A stretch of DNA of 64,000 nt from NCBI GenBank assembly GCA_949128115.1, contig OX421962.1, positions 13,405,262-13,469,261 on the forward strand, read 5' to 3'. A model generated the notes under the pieces. It worked only from the letters and a program-made list of their open reading frames with translations, searched no databases and was not told where the DNA came from. Shown in pieces: positions 1 through 11,727 of this stretch. The number at the start of each line of letters is the position of its first letter. Position 1 is the first letter of the stretch. The DNA is from Anaspis maculata (Eukaryota; Arthropoda; Insecta; Coleoptera; Scraptiidae). Position numbers and translations under genes: made by a program.

Positions 1-2390
1 CGTCAATATGACTTAAATTGAAGGCGGCCCCGTAGGGTTCTGGTTTCTAAATGACGATAATACAGCTCTGCGCCCCTCTAGTCGCATTTCCACGTATGAC
101 AAGGTCAGTTTTTCAAGATTCAATTATCAATTTGATAAAAATATAACTCCACTTCTAGAGAAGTCAGTTTCACTTCAGGTAAAAAGGCGGCAAGCCTACA
201 ATGCTAAAGTAGAAAATTTGCCCAGCCAACTAGAGTCACAGTACAAGTGAACCTACTATAGTTGATAGGCAACCAACAATACAGCTGAAGAACAGTGAAA
301 ATGAGTAAGGAAACTGGGCGATGTTCAAGTGCGAAAATGGAATAGTTTTAACGTAAGTAAATCGCATTCTTCCGTACCTACATCGACTCAGTCAAAATTG
401 CATTAGGAAGGGAATGGGGTGGAATCGTTACTGTAAAATGTGCGGCTTCAGGTCCCCTTTATGACACTGTCGCCAGCACCTGTGTCAATTGAGGAGAGAC
501 TACCTATCTGAGATTGATGGCTAAAGGAACATAGATATTCCACTTCCATGCCTTACGTGTGCTGTAGACTATCAGTCCAAATTTAAGCATGTCTATTTCG
601 CTGTGCTCAATTTGCAGTCGGTTTCCAATGACTTCCGCGCACTTCCAGCTTGGCACGAATTTCAAATTCGCCGCGCGCAGCTTTACTGGTTCTCAGTGAC
701 AGCGGCGACTGCGTGACTGCGACTGTCGAGTGCTGCCAGACTGTCAATGGGGTGTTAACAGGATGCATGCGCGTTTATTCAGGCGCTTGTTATAAAACTT
801 CTAGACAAATAACGTCAGTTAACACTGTTAAAACATTAAACTGTTGAACATTAAAACAGCTCATTGTTTGCTAAACATAAGAAATAATCCATTTTGAGGT
901 GAAGTAGTAGGTGGTTAAAGAGTTGAAGTAGGCTGGGTTCGATAAATGGTTCGAATTCCCATGATCTATGGACAGGGAGCTGGTGTCTCAAAACTTACGT
1001 CATAAGGTACCTACATGATTTTAACCCTGTATACTGTATAGGTCTGTTGATAAGGTTGTTAAACATTTCTTTTCCTACGACCACCTATGAAGGTAACCCC
1101 TTTCACACGCTATAGTAGGCCCGAAAGTTGTCAGTTACGTCAACTTACCCAACCTGTGCGTTATAAGCCGTGCGTTATTATAACGCACAGTTCATTCGGA
1201 CCACGAATCAATACGAATTCAAATGACGATTCAATCACAATTCCAAAAAACCGGCTTTCACCACCCTAACTCTGATTCACAAGCAAATTAACAATAATTC
1301 GCACCTACAGGACTCGCCTCAGTCATGTCCTCTCAACCGATAGTATGGGTTTGACATGCTTATATAACCTTATCGAAGGCCTAACCCTAGCGGTGAGATG
1401 CATAAAAACAAAAATCTTTCATAATTTCCTTTCAACAACAGTAATAGGCTACTTCGTTTGGGCAGATGCGCATGCTTGAAAGCTCCAAATTTTGAAAACT
1501 TTCGTACACCTGTCAGTTGAATGGCAACGCTGCATGCTCTGTCTAGCCGCCTGACCAACAACTGGTTCCTGGCAGTCACTTTTATACATACCGTAAATGC
1601 ATCTCTTCGTAGCTTCTTTGAACTTCCTTCTCGGTACAGCCATTTTCAACCGGTTCTGTTCTTTCGTCAAAACATGAGCAAATGAAATGTAGGTCAGGTA
1701 GAAACGAGAAGTGTGATGATAATTGTCACAAGTGGCAGTTGGCGCCGATGTCTTGTTGTTTTGTGCGCTGTTGCCATTTTCGTTGTTCCTGAACTTCCAC
1801 AAATAATCATTCAAGTTAATTTCAATTAAACATTTCCTTTGAATATACAAAAAGGGTATCTAACATTCAACCAAATTATTTGTGGAATTTTAGGTGCACT
1901 ACAATATTTTTTACTGTTAATTTTCAATATCGGTGTACGAAACTATGAAATTCGCGCCAGACATGCGCACTCAAAAAAACCGAAACGAAGGGACCTATTG
2001 TAAAGTTATGAATGAAATTCTCACCTACACTTATAAAGCAGAATAATTCTTTGGTAGCAATGCAAATGTGACCACAAAAGATTAAATGGGGGTCCATTTA
2101 AAAATCTTGAGCTGCACCAGCCCCACCCAATACACCCAAATACTTTGAATCAAGTTAACATACTAAAATGTCAAAATGACGGTTGAAATGTCACTAATTT
2201 CATTGCTGGATTCTCAATTTTCTCACAAGGAGACGTTAACTATATATGAAGTCCCTTACACCTGCTGATGACCAAAACGTACCTGTCCCGGCTGATAGCC
2301 GGGGCCTTAGGGCGCTATTGCTTTTCAAAGGATAAAAGAAATTGTTCGTGTCCTTTATTAATGACGGTTTTGGCCGGATGACGAAAATAC
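1..2390. other. non-coding, one inverted-repeat family copy
   Basis: No convincing gene is visible; open frames here are short and lack recognisable domains. Bases about 252-402 are a copy of a repeat that also forms a hairpin at 20759-21120: both share the run reading from 'gttgataggcaacc' through 'acatcgactca'. The rest looks like unique or old repeat-derived intergenic or intronic DNA. Confidence 0.5.
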
Positions 2391-2485
2391 CCTGGTAGCT
2401 TGATGGTGAAAGACGCTACCTCCGACCTTGCCTACTGCAACAGGCGCGAGGCGTGTGTCCAGAGGGCGCGAGTTCGATTCCTGCA
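2391..2485 (+). repeat. tRNA-like SINE head (candidate)
   Basis: The stretch starts with a Pol III A-box-like motif (TAGCTTGATGG, 2396-2406) and has a B-box-like motif (GAGTTCGATTCC, 2470-2481), followed by a T-rich tail. This layout fits the tRNA-derived head of a SINE. I could not fold a clean cloverleaf with a recognisable anticodon, so it is not called a tRNA. A chance resemblance is possible. Confidence 0.35.
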
Positions 2486-3492
2486 ATTCCCCGAATTTTT
2501 TTTATGAAAAAGATCATTTTTTATATTTTGAAAGCAATCAAAATTTGAAACACTGGTTTTTGATGGAATTCTTGTTTTTTTTGCGATAATTAGGTGTACC
2601 GCTCGCTTGTAAGATGCTCAAGCATAACAACAGCCACCCCACAAGCAAGCTTGGTCAAAAAATAGCGGTGTTTTTCGAGAAAAAATTAAAATATATGAAA
2701 AAATATTAGTATTGTTAAATCTGGGTAGTCAGAGAAGCGGTGTTTTTCGAGAAAAAATTGAAAATTGTGAAAAAAAATTAAATTTCTGAAAATTTGAATT
2801 TTTGAAGATTTGAAATACATACACATTTTTTTTATGAGTCCATTTGAAATTACTCTTATTTCTGTAATCATTATTTATCCACTGGTTTTTATAAAATCTA
2901 CGTTTACAGAAAAACACGAAAATGACGTCTTAATTTGAATGTAATTTTCTCCCGGTCGTAGGAAAAATAGTGTACGCAACTCGCCGTAAAGTGTCTTACT
3001 TTCATTCGTGTGATTTCTGCACTCGGCTGCGCCTCGTGCATCAACTTACACACTCATGTGTAATGCATCACTTTCCGTACTTGTTACGTAATGTACTATT
3101 TCCTCACATGTTTGACCGGGGGTTTAGGCTGGTATAGGCTTGTCAGTTTTCGAAAAATTGGCAAAATTTACGTCATAAGGTACATGAATGAAACCAACGG
3201 GCTTTTGTATGGGAACATCCTCTTAGTCAAAAATCGGGTCATAAGACAAGTGTGAAACTTTCAAAGAAGGCCAAAATTTACCTCCTCCTGGAGACTTCTC
3301 CTTATTACATAATTTTAGGAATGAAAAACGATTCTTACATGATTTTTCACGTAGGTTTCGAATCTGTCCACAAATTTTTTTAATGGTACATCGCTTACAG
3401 GAATGCAACATCGATAAATTTTTCTCAAATCGTACACCCTGTATTTTAACATGGAAATCGATTTCGTCTTCCATCCTGATCACAAATACCGT

Positions 3493-4400
3493 CCGTTTTT
3501 TATTTTAGGCCCCAGCCCGTAGTACCCTTATTATGGGTTTCACACCCAATATATTATATATTTTTGAAATCACAACAACAAGATCTTTCGACTGATGATA
3601 TGTCAAATTTCTTTTGACAGATGTCATTTTTTGACAAATGACAGACTAGTACTTGTGATACATCATTTCAAAGCCCATAAGATTCTAAGGAAAACTGTGT
3701 ATTTATTTTTGAAATAGGGTGTCTTTTACAGCTTCTAGGGATTTTACATTATGAAAAAATGTCAATTCCAGAAAAAGCCCCTCAATAAGTAATAGGTATT
3801 TTTGATATTATAACTATAATGGTGATGATTTGATTTTTAAATCGTCCAAATTATTGTGAAACTTTATAAACACCTTATCTTTCAGGTAAGCCATAAAAAA
3901 ATCAAAGGGGGTCATATCTGGCAGGCTCGGATGTTATCGCGTTGTGCCGGTAGTTCCAATTCACTGATCGTCAAATCTAAGATTCAAGGAACAAGGAGGC
4001 GGTCATTTCGAACAACTTCTTTGGGACATTTTTTGTTTCATTGTGATTAATGATTAATTATTATCAATAGTCAACATTAAAAATAGGTACTTGCTTTACC
4101 TACTAACTTATTATGTATTTCTGAAATTCAACATTTTTTTCCTATTGAAAGACCCCTAGAAGCCGTAAAAGACACCCGATTTCAAAAATGAAAACACAGT
4201 TATTCTCAGAATTTTATGGGCTTTGAACTAATGTATCACAAGTACTATACTGTCAATTGTCAAAAAATGACATCTGTCAAAAATAATTTGACATATCATC
4301 AGTCGAAAGATCTTGTTTTTGTGATTTCAAAAATATATAATATATTGGGTGTGAAACCCATAATAAAGATGCTACGGTCTGGGGCCTGAAATAAAAACGG
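3493..4400. repeat. fold-back element with about 270-bp arms
   Basis: The left arm (3493 to about 3755) and the right arm (about 4140-4400) are reverse complements with scattered mismatches. The outer ends read CCGTTTTTTATTTTAGGCCCC and its complement, and the GGGTTTCACACCCAATATATTATATAT block is present on both arms. The loop (about 3756-4140) has no gene. This is probably a non-autonomous DNA transposon (fold-back/MITE). No clear target-site duplication was identified. Confidence 0.75.
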
Positions 4401-5032
4401 TATACCGGTTTTTTGAAAATATTCAGTGGCGTAGAAATTTGGAATGGAGAAGTGAAACAACCCCCCCCCCCTATCTACGCCACTGGACAATTTTGACAAA
4501 AGTTGTATGCGTCAAGTGTTGAGTATCTATTTCATAAGTATTCGTACCAAATTTGGTCTAAATCGCTTCGATAACCTGAGAGTTATTGCAAAAAGAAGAT
4601 TAAAAAAACTGAATTTTGAAGGGCTGTATCTCTGTTAGGAAGCGTTTTGAAAAAAAATAAATTATGCATGTCGACCTAGTTTTTGATGGACCATCGAATG
4701 GTGAATTATTGCCACTATAACCTGGACCACCCTGTATATGAGTGGATTTTAGCATCAAGTCAACATTCCAAATCCAATTCAACATCCAAAGCTGGAACCG
4801 AAAACTTCTTGTAGGTACTGGTGGTCAGTGGTATAGCCAAGGGGAGCGAGAGTGGCCGAATGACCCCACTCCCCTACCTCCCAAGCGCCCAAGGCACTTC
4901 ATCTCACACTAAACCGAGACAGAAAAAGTTTCTGTCGAAAATTTTCAGGAAGCGCAAAATTTTTCTGAAAAGTTCATCTCATTATCAAGTAATCAATATT
5001 TATATAATAAAAGTGAGTGCCAAATCTTTGTG

Positions 5033-5500
5033 CCGCTAAAACTCAGAAACGAGTACCGCTACGATCAAGGGAGTTATATGGTATGGTAGCCCTATATCCC
5101 CCATCGATGAAGAAGGTTTCCGTTTTTACCTAAAGGGCGTGCTTTTGAAGATATGAGGGCTGGAAATTTTTAGCTCTCTAGAAATGTCTAGAACAGTCCA
5201 GAACATTCGAGAGTATTCGAGATCATTCAACAACATTCCAGAATGTTTCGGTATGTTCTGGAATGTTCGGAAATACGTTCGAATAATAAAAGAAAGTGTA
5301 CAGAGGTGCGTGCCGGAACTCAGAAACGAGTCCCAGTAGGATCAAAGAAGTTATATGGTGTGGTAGCCCTCTATGCCCCATCCATGAAGAAGGTTCTTGG
5401 TTTTATTTGAAGGGCGGGTTTTTTTAAAGATAAAAGGAATGGAACTTCCGCCCTCTAGAATGTCTAGAAGAGTCCAGAACATCCGAAAGTATTCGAGATC
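5033..5500. repeat. duplicated leader of the satellite
   Basis: Two direct copies of roughly 190-250 bp lie head to tail. Each begins 'ctcagaaacgag' (5040 and 5319), continues through 'gttatatggt.tggtagccct' and 'atgaagaaggtt', and ends 'ctctagaa.tgtctagaa'. The second copy runs into the HSE-rich satellite, so the leader seems to have been part of the amplified unit. Confidence 0.65.
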
Positions 5501-6880
5501 AATCAACAACATTCCAGAATGTTCCGGTATGTTCTACAATATCCTGGAATGGCCTGGAACGTTCGGAAACATCAAACATCCCAGAACATTCCAGATCATT
5601 GTGAAACATTCGAGATCATTTCTAACATTCAAAATGTTACGGTGTGTTGTAAAATGTTCGGGAATAGTCTGGAACGGTCGGAAACATCCCGCAACATTCC
5701 AAATCATTGTGGAACATTTGAGATCATTCTACAACATCCCAAAATGTTCCGGTATGTTCAGGAATGGTCGGGAATAGTTTGGGATGTTCGGAAACGTCCC
5801 GTGATCATTCCACAACATTCCTGAATGTTCGGGTATATTCGAGAATAGTCTGGAACGTTCTGAAACATTCCGAAACATTCCAATTCATTTTGGTACCTAC
5901 ATTCGAGATCGTTCTACAACATTTCAGATTCCAGAATGTTCCAGTACGTTCTAGAATGTTCGAGAATAGTCTGGAACGTTCGAAAACATCCCGGAACATT
6001 CCAGATCATTGCGGAACATTCTAGATCATTCTACAACATTCCAGAATGTTCAGGTATGTTCTGGAATGGTCGGGAATAGTCTGGAATGTTCCTGAACATC
6101 CCGAAATATTCCAGATCATTGTAGAGCATTCAAAATCATTCCATAACAGTCCAAAATGTTTTGGTATGTTCTAAAATGGTCGGGATCATCTAGAACGTTC
6201 AAAAACATCCCGGAACATTCCAGATCATTGTAGAGCATTCGTGATCATTTCACAACATTCCAGAATGTTCCGGTATGTTCGGGAGTAGTCTGGAACGTTC
6301 TAAAATAATCACATAATGTTCCATTATGTTCTAGAATGATCGAAAATAATCTGAAACGTTCGGAAACATCCTGGAACATTCCAGATCATTTTGGAACATT
6401 CGAGATCATTCTATAACATTCCAGAATGTTCTGGAATTGTCGGGAATAGTCTGAAACTCCCGAAAACATCCCGGATCATTCCAGATCACTGTGGAACATT
6501 CCAGAACACCCTTGAAAGTTCCTGCAACATTGTGGACCATTCGAAGCCTTTTTGGTGTGGAGCCACCTATTAGTAGAGGTGCAGTACAGAATAAGTATAG
6601 AATATTCGAGAGTATTCAAGATCATTCCACAACATTCCAGAATGTTCCCGTATGTTCTGGAATGTTTGGGAATTGTCTGGAACGTTCGAAAACATTTCGA
6701 AACATTCCTGATCATTGTGGAACATTCTAGGACACTATTGAAAGTTTCTGGAACATTATGGACTATTCGAAGCCTTTTTGTGTGGGGCCACCTATTGGTA
6801 GAGGTGCAGTACAGAATATTCGAGAGTATTCGAGATCATTCCACAACATTCCAGAACGTTCCATTGGCATGGAATTCCAA
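5180..6880. repeat. satellite rich in heat-shock-element motifs
   Basis: About 1.7 kb consists of variants of GGAACATTC, CCAGAATGTTC and TCTGGAATGTTCGG. Many stretches match the heat-shock factor consensus of alternating GAA/TTC blocks with 2-nt spacing: TTCCAGAATGTTC recurs near 5516, 5939, 6041, 6264, 6421 and 6637. TTCTAGAATGTTCGAGAA near 5961 and TTCCAGAATGTTCTGGAA near 6421 have four consecutive blocks. A higher-order repeat of about 225 bp is marked by 'tcgaagcctttttg..tg' at about 6540 and 6766. Open frames across the array only translate the repeat and are not genes. Confidence 0.85.
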
Positions 6881-6889
6881 CGGCATTGA

Positions 6890-7890
6890 ACCCAGTAACT
6901 GGAAGCTATGGGAAGATAAAGAGTGGTCGATCCTAGCGTAAATATCCGATAGCGGCCTTACTGTTCAAAATAGAAAAAAAGAATAGTGCTTTTCTGTAAA
7001 AAATAACATTCCATAAACGCTTTGTTATGTAAAAATCCGTGTCGGCAATTGGCTGTTGCCTGAGTAAACACAACGTAACAGAGCCTTTATGGAACGTAAT
7101 TTTTTAGAGAATCGCACCATAAGAAAAAAGTTGTATGGTTTGATTAGAACTGAACTTAACGGAATAAAGTTGAACTATGAGGCCTGTTTGTGGACCCGAC
7201 GACCCATGGATATCTTGCGCAATCGCCAGACGGGCTTCTTCCTCATCAGAATGGTACTATCATCAGGGTGAAATGTCCTATTGGATTTGAAAGTATTCAA
7301 ATTAATTTATTATTAATGATTTTAGCTCTAAAATATGTACATATTGCCTGAAGTCGGCAAAACAAAAGACCAAACAAGAAGCTATACAGACCAATCAAAA
7401 ATTTTGTTTGGAGAGAAATTCTCAGCTTAAACGGACACACAATCACTATTTTCAAGTACAAGGACATAGTGCACTGGCAAAATAAAAACAAAATTGACTT
7501 CAATATCTAAATTCTATTGCCTGAGATCATCGATCTGCGAGCTTGTAGGAGCATGCCCATTCGAGAAAGTTTAAATGCCATGACTTTTTTCCCATCAACG
7601 TTTCTTACTAGCCACTTTTCGACACTCGAACGCGTATCGTACTACGATACGTAATACGAATTTTATACGAAACAAGAGTGCATTCTAATGGAACGATTTC
7701 AACAAAAATCAAATGAGCTGAGGTCATTCATGAAGATAACCACACAGACAGCCAGGCACACAAACAAACAGACAGATATCGACACAGGAGTCAAACGGAC
7801 GGACGGACAGACAGACAGACATACTTCAGACGGAGTAGGAGTAGTAGTAGTAGTTCTTTGCAGTTTTGTTATTGCTCCCAGTAGTCCCAG
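6890..7890. other. non-coding, with CAGA-rich stretch
   Basis: No gene is visible. Bases about 7738-7830 are a simple-sequence tract rich in (CAGA)n, (CGGA)n and (CAAA)n. Such tracts are often seen at the ends of degenerate interspersed repeats in invertebrates. Confidence 0.5.
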
Positions 7891-7892
7891 TG

Positions 7893-9342
7893 TATACAGG
7901 GTGGTGAAAATTTCGATGCTCACCATTGGTATCTTAGAAACGGTAAGAGATACGTGGTCGGTTAAATTAGAAAAAAGCTGCGCATTTTTGTGGCGATTGA
8001 GAATCTGAAAAAAAACTTTGAATATTTTGATTGGTTTACGATTTATCACGAAAAAACTGAAAATTTTGATTCCAGAAATTATATTTATCTTTCCAACCAT
8101 TCAAGCTATTCCAATCAAACTTGGTAGTTTTATGTTTTTGATCACTCCGAGTCGACCAACGTTGACAGAAAATTTCCAGGCCTTCTAGATGTCAAATTAT
8201 GATAGTCAACTTTTGTTTTTCTTATAGCCGCCATATTGGATTTTTGCACTAATAGATAGAGAAAAAAATCAGCTTACCGAATTGGTAACCAACATGTTCT
8301 TTTTATGACATTTTTAGCGTCAAATTTTGAAATTTTCGTAAATTATTGACAAAATCGGGAATGCTTTGAAAAACAATTGAGATATTATCAATAGCAACAA
8401 AAAAAAAAGACAGATTGTGTTCAATTAACGTATCTAAGGGCTCGATATCAGGTTGCAGGCGCAAAGTTTCGGACGGCGTAACTCGCCAAATACAGCGCAG
8501 TCTGATTGGTTGGTATCCGCCGTTGCTATGGTACCGGCACTTACGGCGGTCTCAGCCCCAACTTGGTATCGAGCCGTAACTTCTGATCGTGTTTTGTGCT
8601 TCTTTGTGTCGAGAGTTCATAAATTTAATGAGTCAAGGGTGCCTGTGAATTCAAAAACGTCTGTCGAAACTAGGGTAATCCTTACTCCTTTTCTAATAAA
8701 TTTCTCAAACTTTAACAAGAACGATGCTAGTTCCGAACATGAATTCGAATTCATGAACTACCGGTACAAACAAGCACAAAACACGATTGAGAAGTTGGAT
8801 ACGTCAATTGCACACCATCTGTCACTTTTTTGTTGTTGCTATTGATAATATTTCAATTGTTTTTCAAAGCATTCCCGATTTTGTCAATAATCTACGAAAA
8901 TTTCAAAATTTGACGCTAAAAATGTAATAAAAAATACATGTTGGTTACTAATTCGAAAAGCTAATTTTCTTTTCTATCTATTAGTGCAAAAATCCAATAT
9001 GGCGGCCATAGGAAAAACAAAAGTTAACTATCATAATTTGACATCTCGACGGCCTGGAAAATTTCTGTCAACGTTGATCGACTCGAAGTGATCAAAAACA
9101 TAAAACTACCAAGTTTGATTGAAATAGCTTGAATTGTTGGAAAGATAGAAAATAATTTCTGGAATCAAAATTTTCAGTTTTTTCGTGATAAATCGTGAAC
9201 CAATCAAAATATTCAAAGTTTCTTTTCAGATTCTCAATCGCCACAAAAATGCGCAACGTTTTTCTAATTCAACCGACATCGTATCTCTCACCGTTTCCAA
9301 AATACCAATGGTGAGCATCAAAATTTTCACCACCTTGTATAG
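7893..9342. repeat. large fold-back element, 545-bp arms
   Basis: The left arm (7893-8437) and right arm (8798-9342) are reverse complements over about 545 bp with modest divergence. The outer ends read TATACAGGGTGGTG and CACCACCTTGTATA. Each arm carries the block 'gccgccatattggatttttgc' in opposite orientation. The 360-bp loop contains a partial copy (about 8608-8740) of the hairpin element at 11321-11685. No transposase is present, so it is probably non-autonomous. A transcript through it would form a long hairpin RNA. Confidence 0.85.
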
Positions 9343-10574
9343 TTTTAAATACATTTGTGCACTTGCAGTCTATTGTTTTGCAATTGCAATATGATTTTAC
9401 AATGTTTGTCCCTTTATAATTGGATATAGGTATCTTGGAGTATCAGTAGATTCTAGATCTAGATAGTGTGATCTCGTGAGATGAATGATCAACTTGAAAA
9501 AAATATTACAATTTCAGAAATCGTAGCAACGAAATATATCGGCGTAATACCACGATGTCACAAATCTTTACTACTGCTCTATTTACATCGCCTATTTCTC
9601 AGAAAACATCATAACACCATGTGTGCAGAAAGTGATCACTACTTTTATCGTGAATGACTCATCGCGGAGAACAGCTGCAGCGGGCGGCAAATATCAAAGA
9701 GAGATTTTCAAAATGTGTTTCGGAGGGCACTATTTATGCTACAAAAATTCTAAAAACGGAGTCATGTTTGATATTTTCAGTACTTCAAAATGACTACCTG
9801 CGATTTTTGAAAAAATTGAAATAATGTGTGAAATTGAAAACAAATATTAAAAAAAAAATTTTGGAGTTTTTTTTGACTAGTGCATCAAATAGAATTAAAA
9901 TCTCAGTATAACCCTTTTTTCAGATCTAAAATTGGACTAATGGTTTTCCCAAAAACATTTTATTACTTTTCATGTATTTTCTCTCTGTCGCACACTTCGT
10001 ACTCAATTTCAGTCCCCTTCAGCCTTAATGTTATTATGCCTGAACAATTTCGCCTAGCTACCTCTCGACGACTTGCGCCCTCGTCTTCGCCTTTGCCCTC
10101 TCCGCCCTCAAATTCTAACTACGCCACTGTGAGGCACATCTGACCGATGAGAAATGTTTGGGAAAACGAGGCAAATCTTTGAATATGATCGATGCAATCG
10201 ATGTGTCGTTAATTTTCTTGAATAAAAAAAAAACGATTTGTGACGTCACAAATATACTGAAAACTATACAAACAGCACTGTTTGATTGGAAACTCAAAAA
10301 CCCGTTAGAATGGTATCACTATATTTGAAAAATGCAGACAAAAAAAAACACTGAAATTTCCCTACTGTTACCAACCCTTTGAAAAAAATAAAATAAAAAA
10401 TCTTTCCAACAAATGGATATATTTCCTGGAAATTTTCAGGAAATACTATTTATTACTCTTGTTGATGATTAAAGTACTTTCAGTCAAATCTTCGGTCAAA
10501 TCTATTTCATTGGCAACTACCCTGTCCCGCCCAGGGACCCCAATGCCATAATGCACTGTGTCAATCGTTCCACT
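9343..10574. other. no gene seen
   Basis: AT-rich DNA with no domain-bearing open frame and no clear repeat structure visible by eye. Confidence 0.4.
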
Positions 10575-10695
10575 GAAAAGAGATTTCAATATGGCGGCCA
10601 AGATGGCGGCGGAAGCTTGAAATTTAGTTTGAAAATAAGAATGTTCATACGAGACAAGAATAAGTTCCAAGTTTCATGACAATCGTTGCACTCGT
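10575..10695 (+). repeat. single copy of the YY1-like tandem unit
   Basis: This unit (GAGATTTCAATATGGCGGCC, then 'aagatggcggcgg', then 'agtttgaaaataagaatg', then 'aagttccaagtttcatgacaatcg') is the same as the one tandemly repeated at 19434-20010. It sits immediately before the hairpin at 10720. Confidence 0.65.
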
Positions 10696-10719
10696 AATCG
10701 TAAAAGTATATCCCTCGGT

Positions 10720-10915
10720 ATATCCCATACACTTTCTATTTTCAGCAAAATAAAGTGACAAGCTGGAGCGCTGGGAGAATACGGCCGATGGCCGCCGATA
10801 GTTTCGCTCCAAAACTTTGCAGGTGCCATCAGCCGTAGTCGTAGCCCCCCAGCTTGTCACTTTATTTTTGCTCCAAAAAGTCATTCTACTGAAAATAGAA
10901 AGTGTATGGGATATA
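10720..10915. repeat. hairpin MITE, copy 1
   Basis: The ends read ATATCCCATACACTTTCTAT and the complement. The arms continue through AAAATAAAGTGACAAGCTGG and meet around a centre with 'cggccgatggccgccg'. A second copy is at 45828-46037. It is small and non-coding and fits a miniature inverted-repeat transposon. Confidence 0.75.
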
Positions 10916-11320
10916 TGAAATTTTATTTTGAACTACTCATTTTTTCAGAACATTTTCAGGCTATTTCAGGAAACTTGAATCAAAATGGTTTTGTATCCCA
11001 CCTCAAAAAAGATAGAGTATAATTTTAAACACCCTTCTTCATCTTTCCAATGGTCATTTTGACCATGCTAGGCGCCAAAGTGCTATGAAACTCATAAAAA
11101 CAGGTCCAACAGCTCTTTTTGGTCAATTAAAGGGAAGCTGCTTACTGGGTACAGTTATTTTTGCAGTCATGTTATTGCTTATGACCATGATTACTAGTAC
11201 CGATTAATTTCCTAGTTATTCAATAATGGGCGAATTTAAGATGGCGGTTATAAGAAGAAAAATAGTTGAGTGTCGTATTTTCGAATATAGCAGGCGGGGA
11301 CGGTGGCAGCACACGGCATT

Positions 11321-11685
11321 CTACCGAGAGTTCATAAATTAAATGGGTCAAGGGTGCCTGTGAATTCAAAAACGTCTGTCGAAACTAGCGTTATCCTTTT
11401 GTAATAAATTTGTCAAACTTTGACAAGTTACGTCCCTTATTATTGATTTCTGAGCTGCCATAAGTGCACAAGAATACTTCAAGTTCGAAAATACCCCTCG
11501 ATCATGTAGGTTTTGTGCCCTGCCGTGAACACCACATTGAAAATGTTCCGAAAACGAAAACTGCGACTGGTTTGACAAATTACGATAACCAAAAAATTTC
11601 AACATCAACTGAACGATGCTAGTTCCGACAGATGTTTTCAAAGTCACAGGCACCCTTGACCCATTTAATTTATGAACGCTCGGTA
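11321..11685. repeat. hairpin MITE with TA target duplication
   Basis: The terminal inverted repeats begin CCGAGAGTTCATAAATTAAA and end with the near complement (GAACGCTCGG). The repeats continue through 'tgggtcaagggtgcctgtga'. The element is flanked on both sides by TA, as expected for Tc1/mariner-type insertions. A fragment of the same family lies inside the loop of the 7893-9342 fold-back. Confidence 0.7.
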
Positions 11686-11727
11686 TTTCTGACTTTACTC
11701 TTCATGGTTGTACCAAATTTCACCCAA

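Noticed and set aside
2391..2485. A functional tRNA gene
   Set aside because: A- and B-box-like motifs are present, but no clean acceptor stem or anticodon arm could be folded by eye.
5397..6941. Open frames of 60-129 codons on both strands in the satellite
   Set aside because: They are translations of the GGAACATTC-type repeat (repeated NIP, TFEI and MFRYV words in several frames) and have no independent coding signal.
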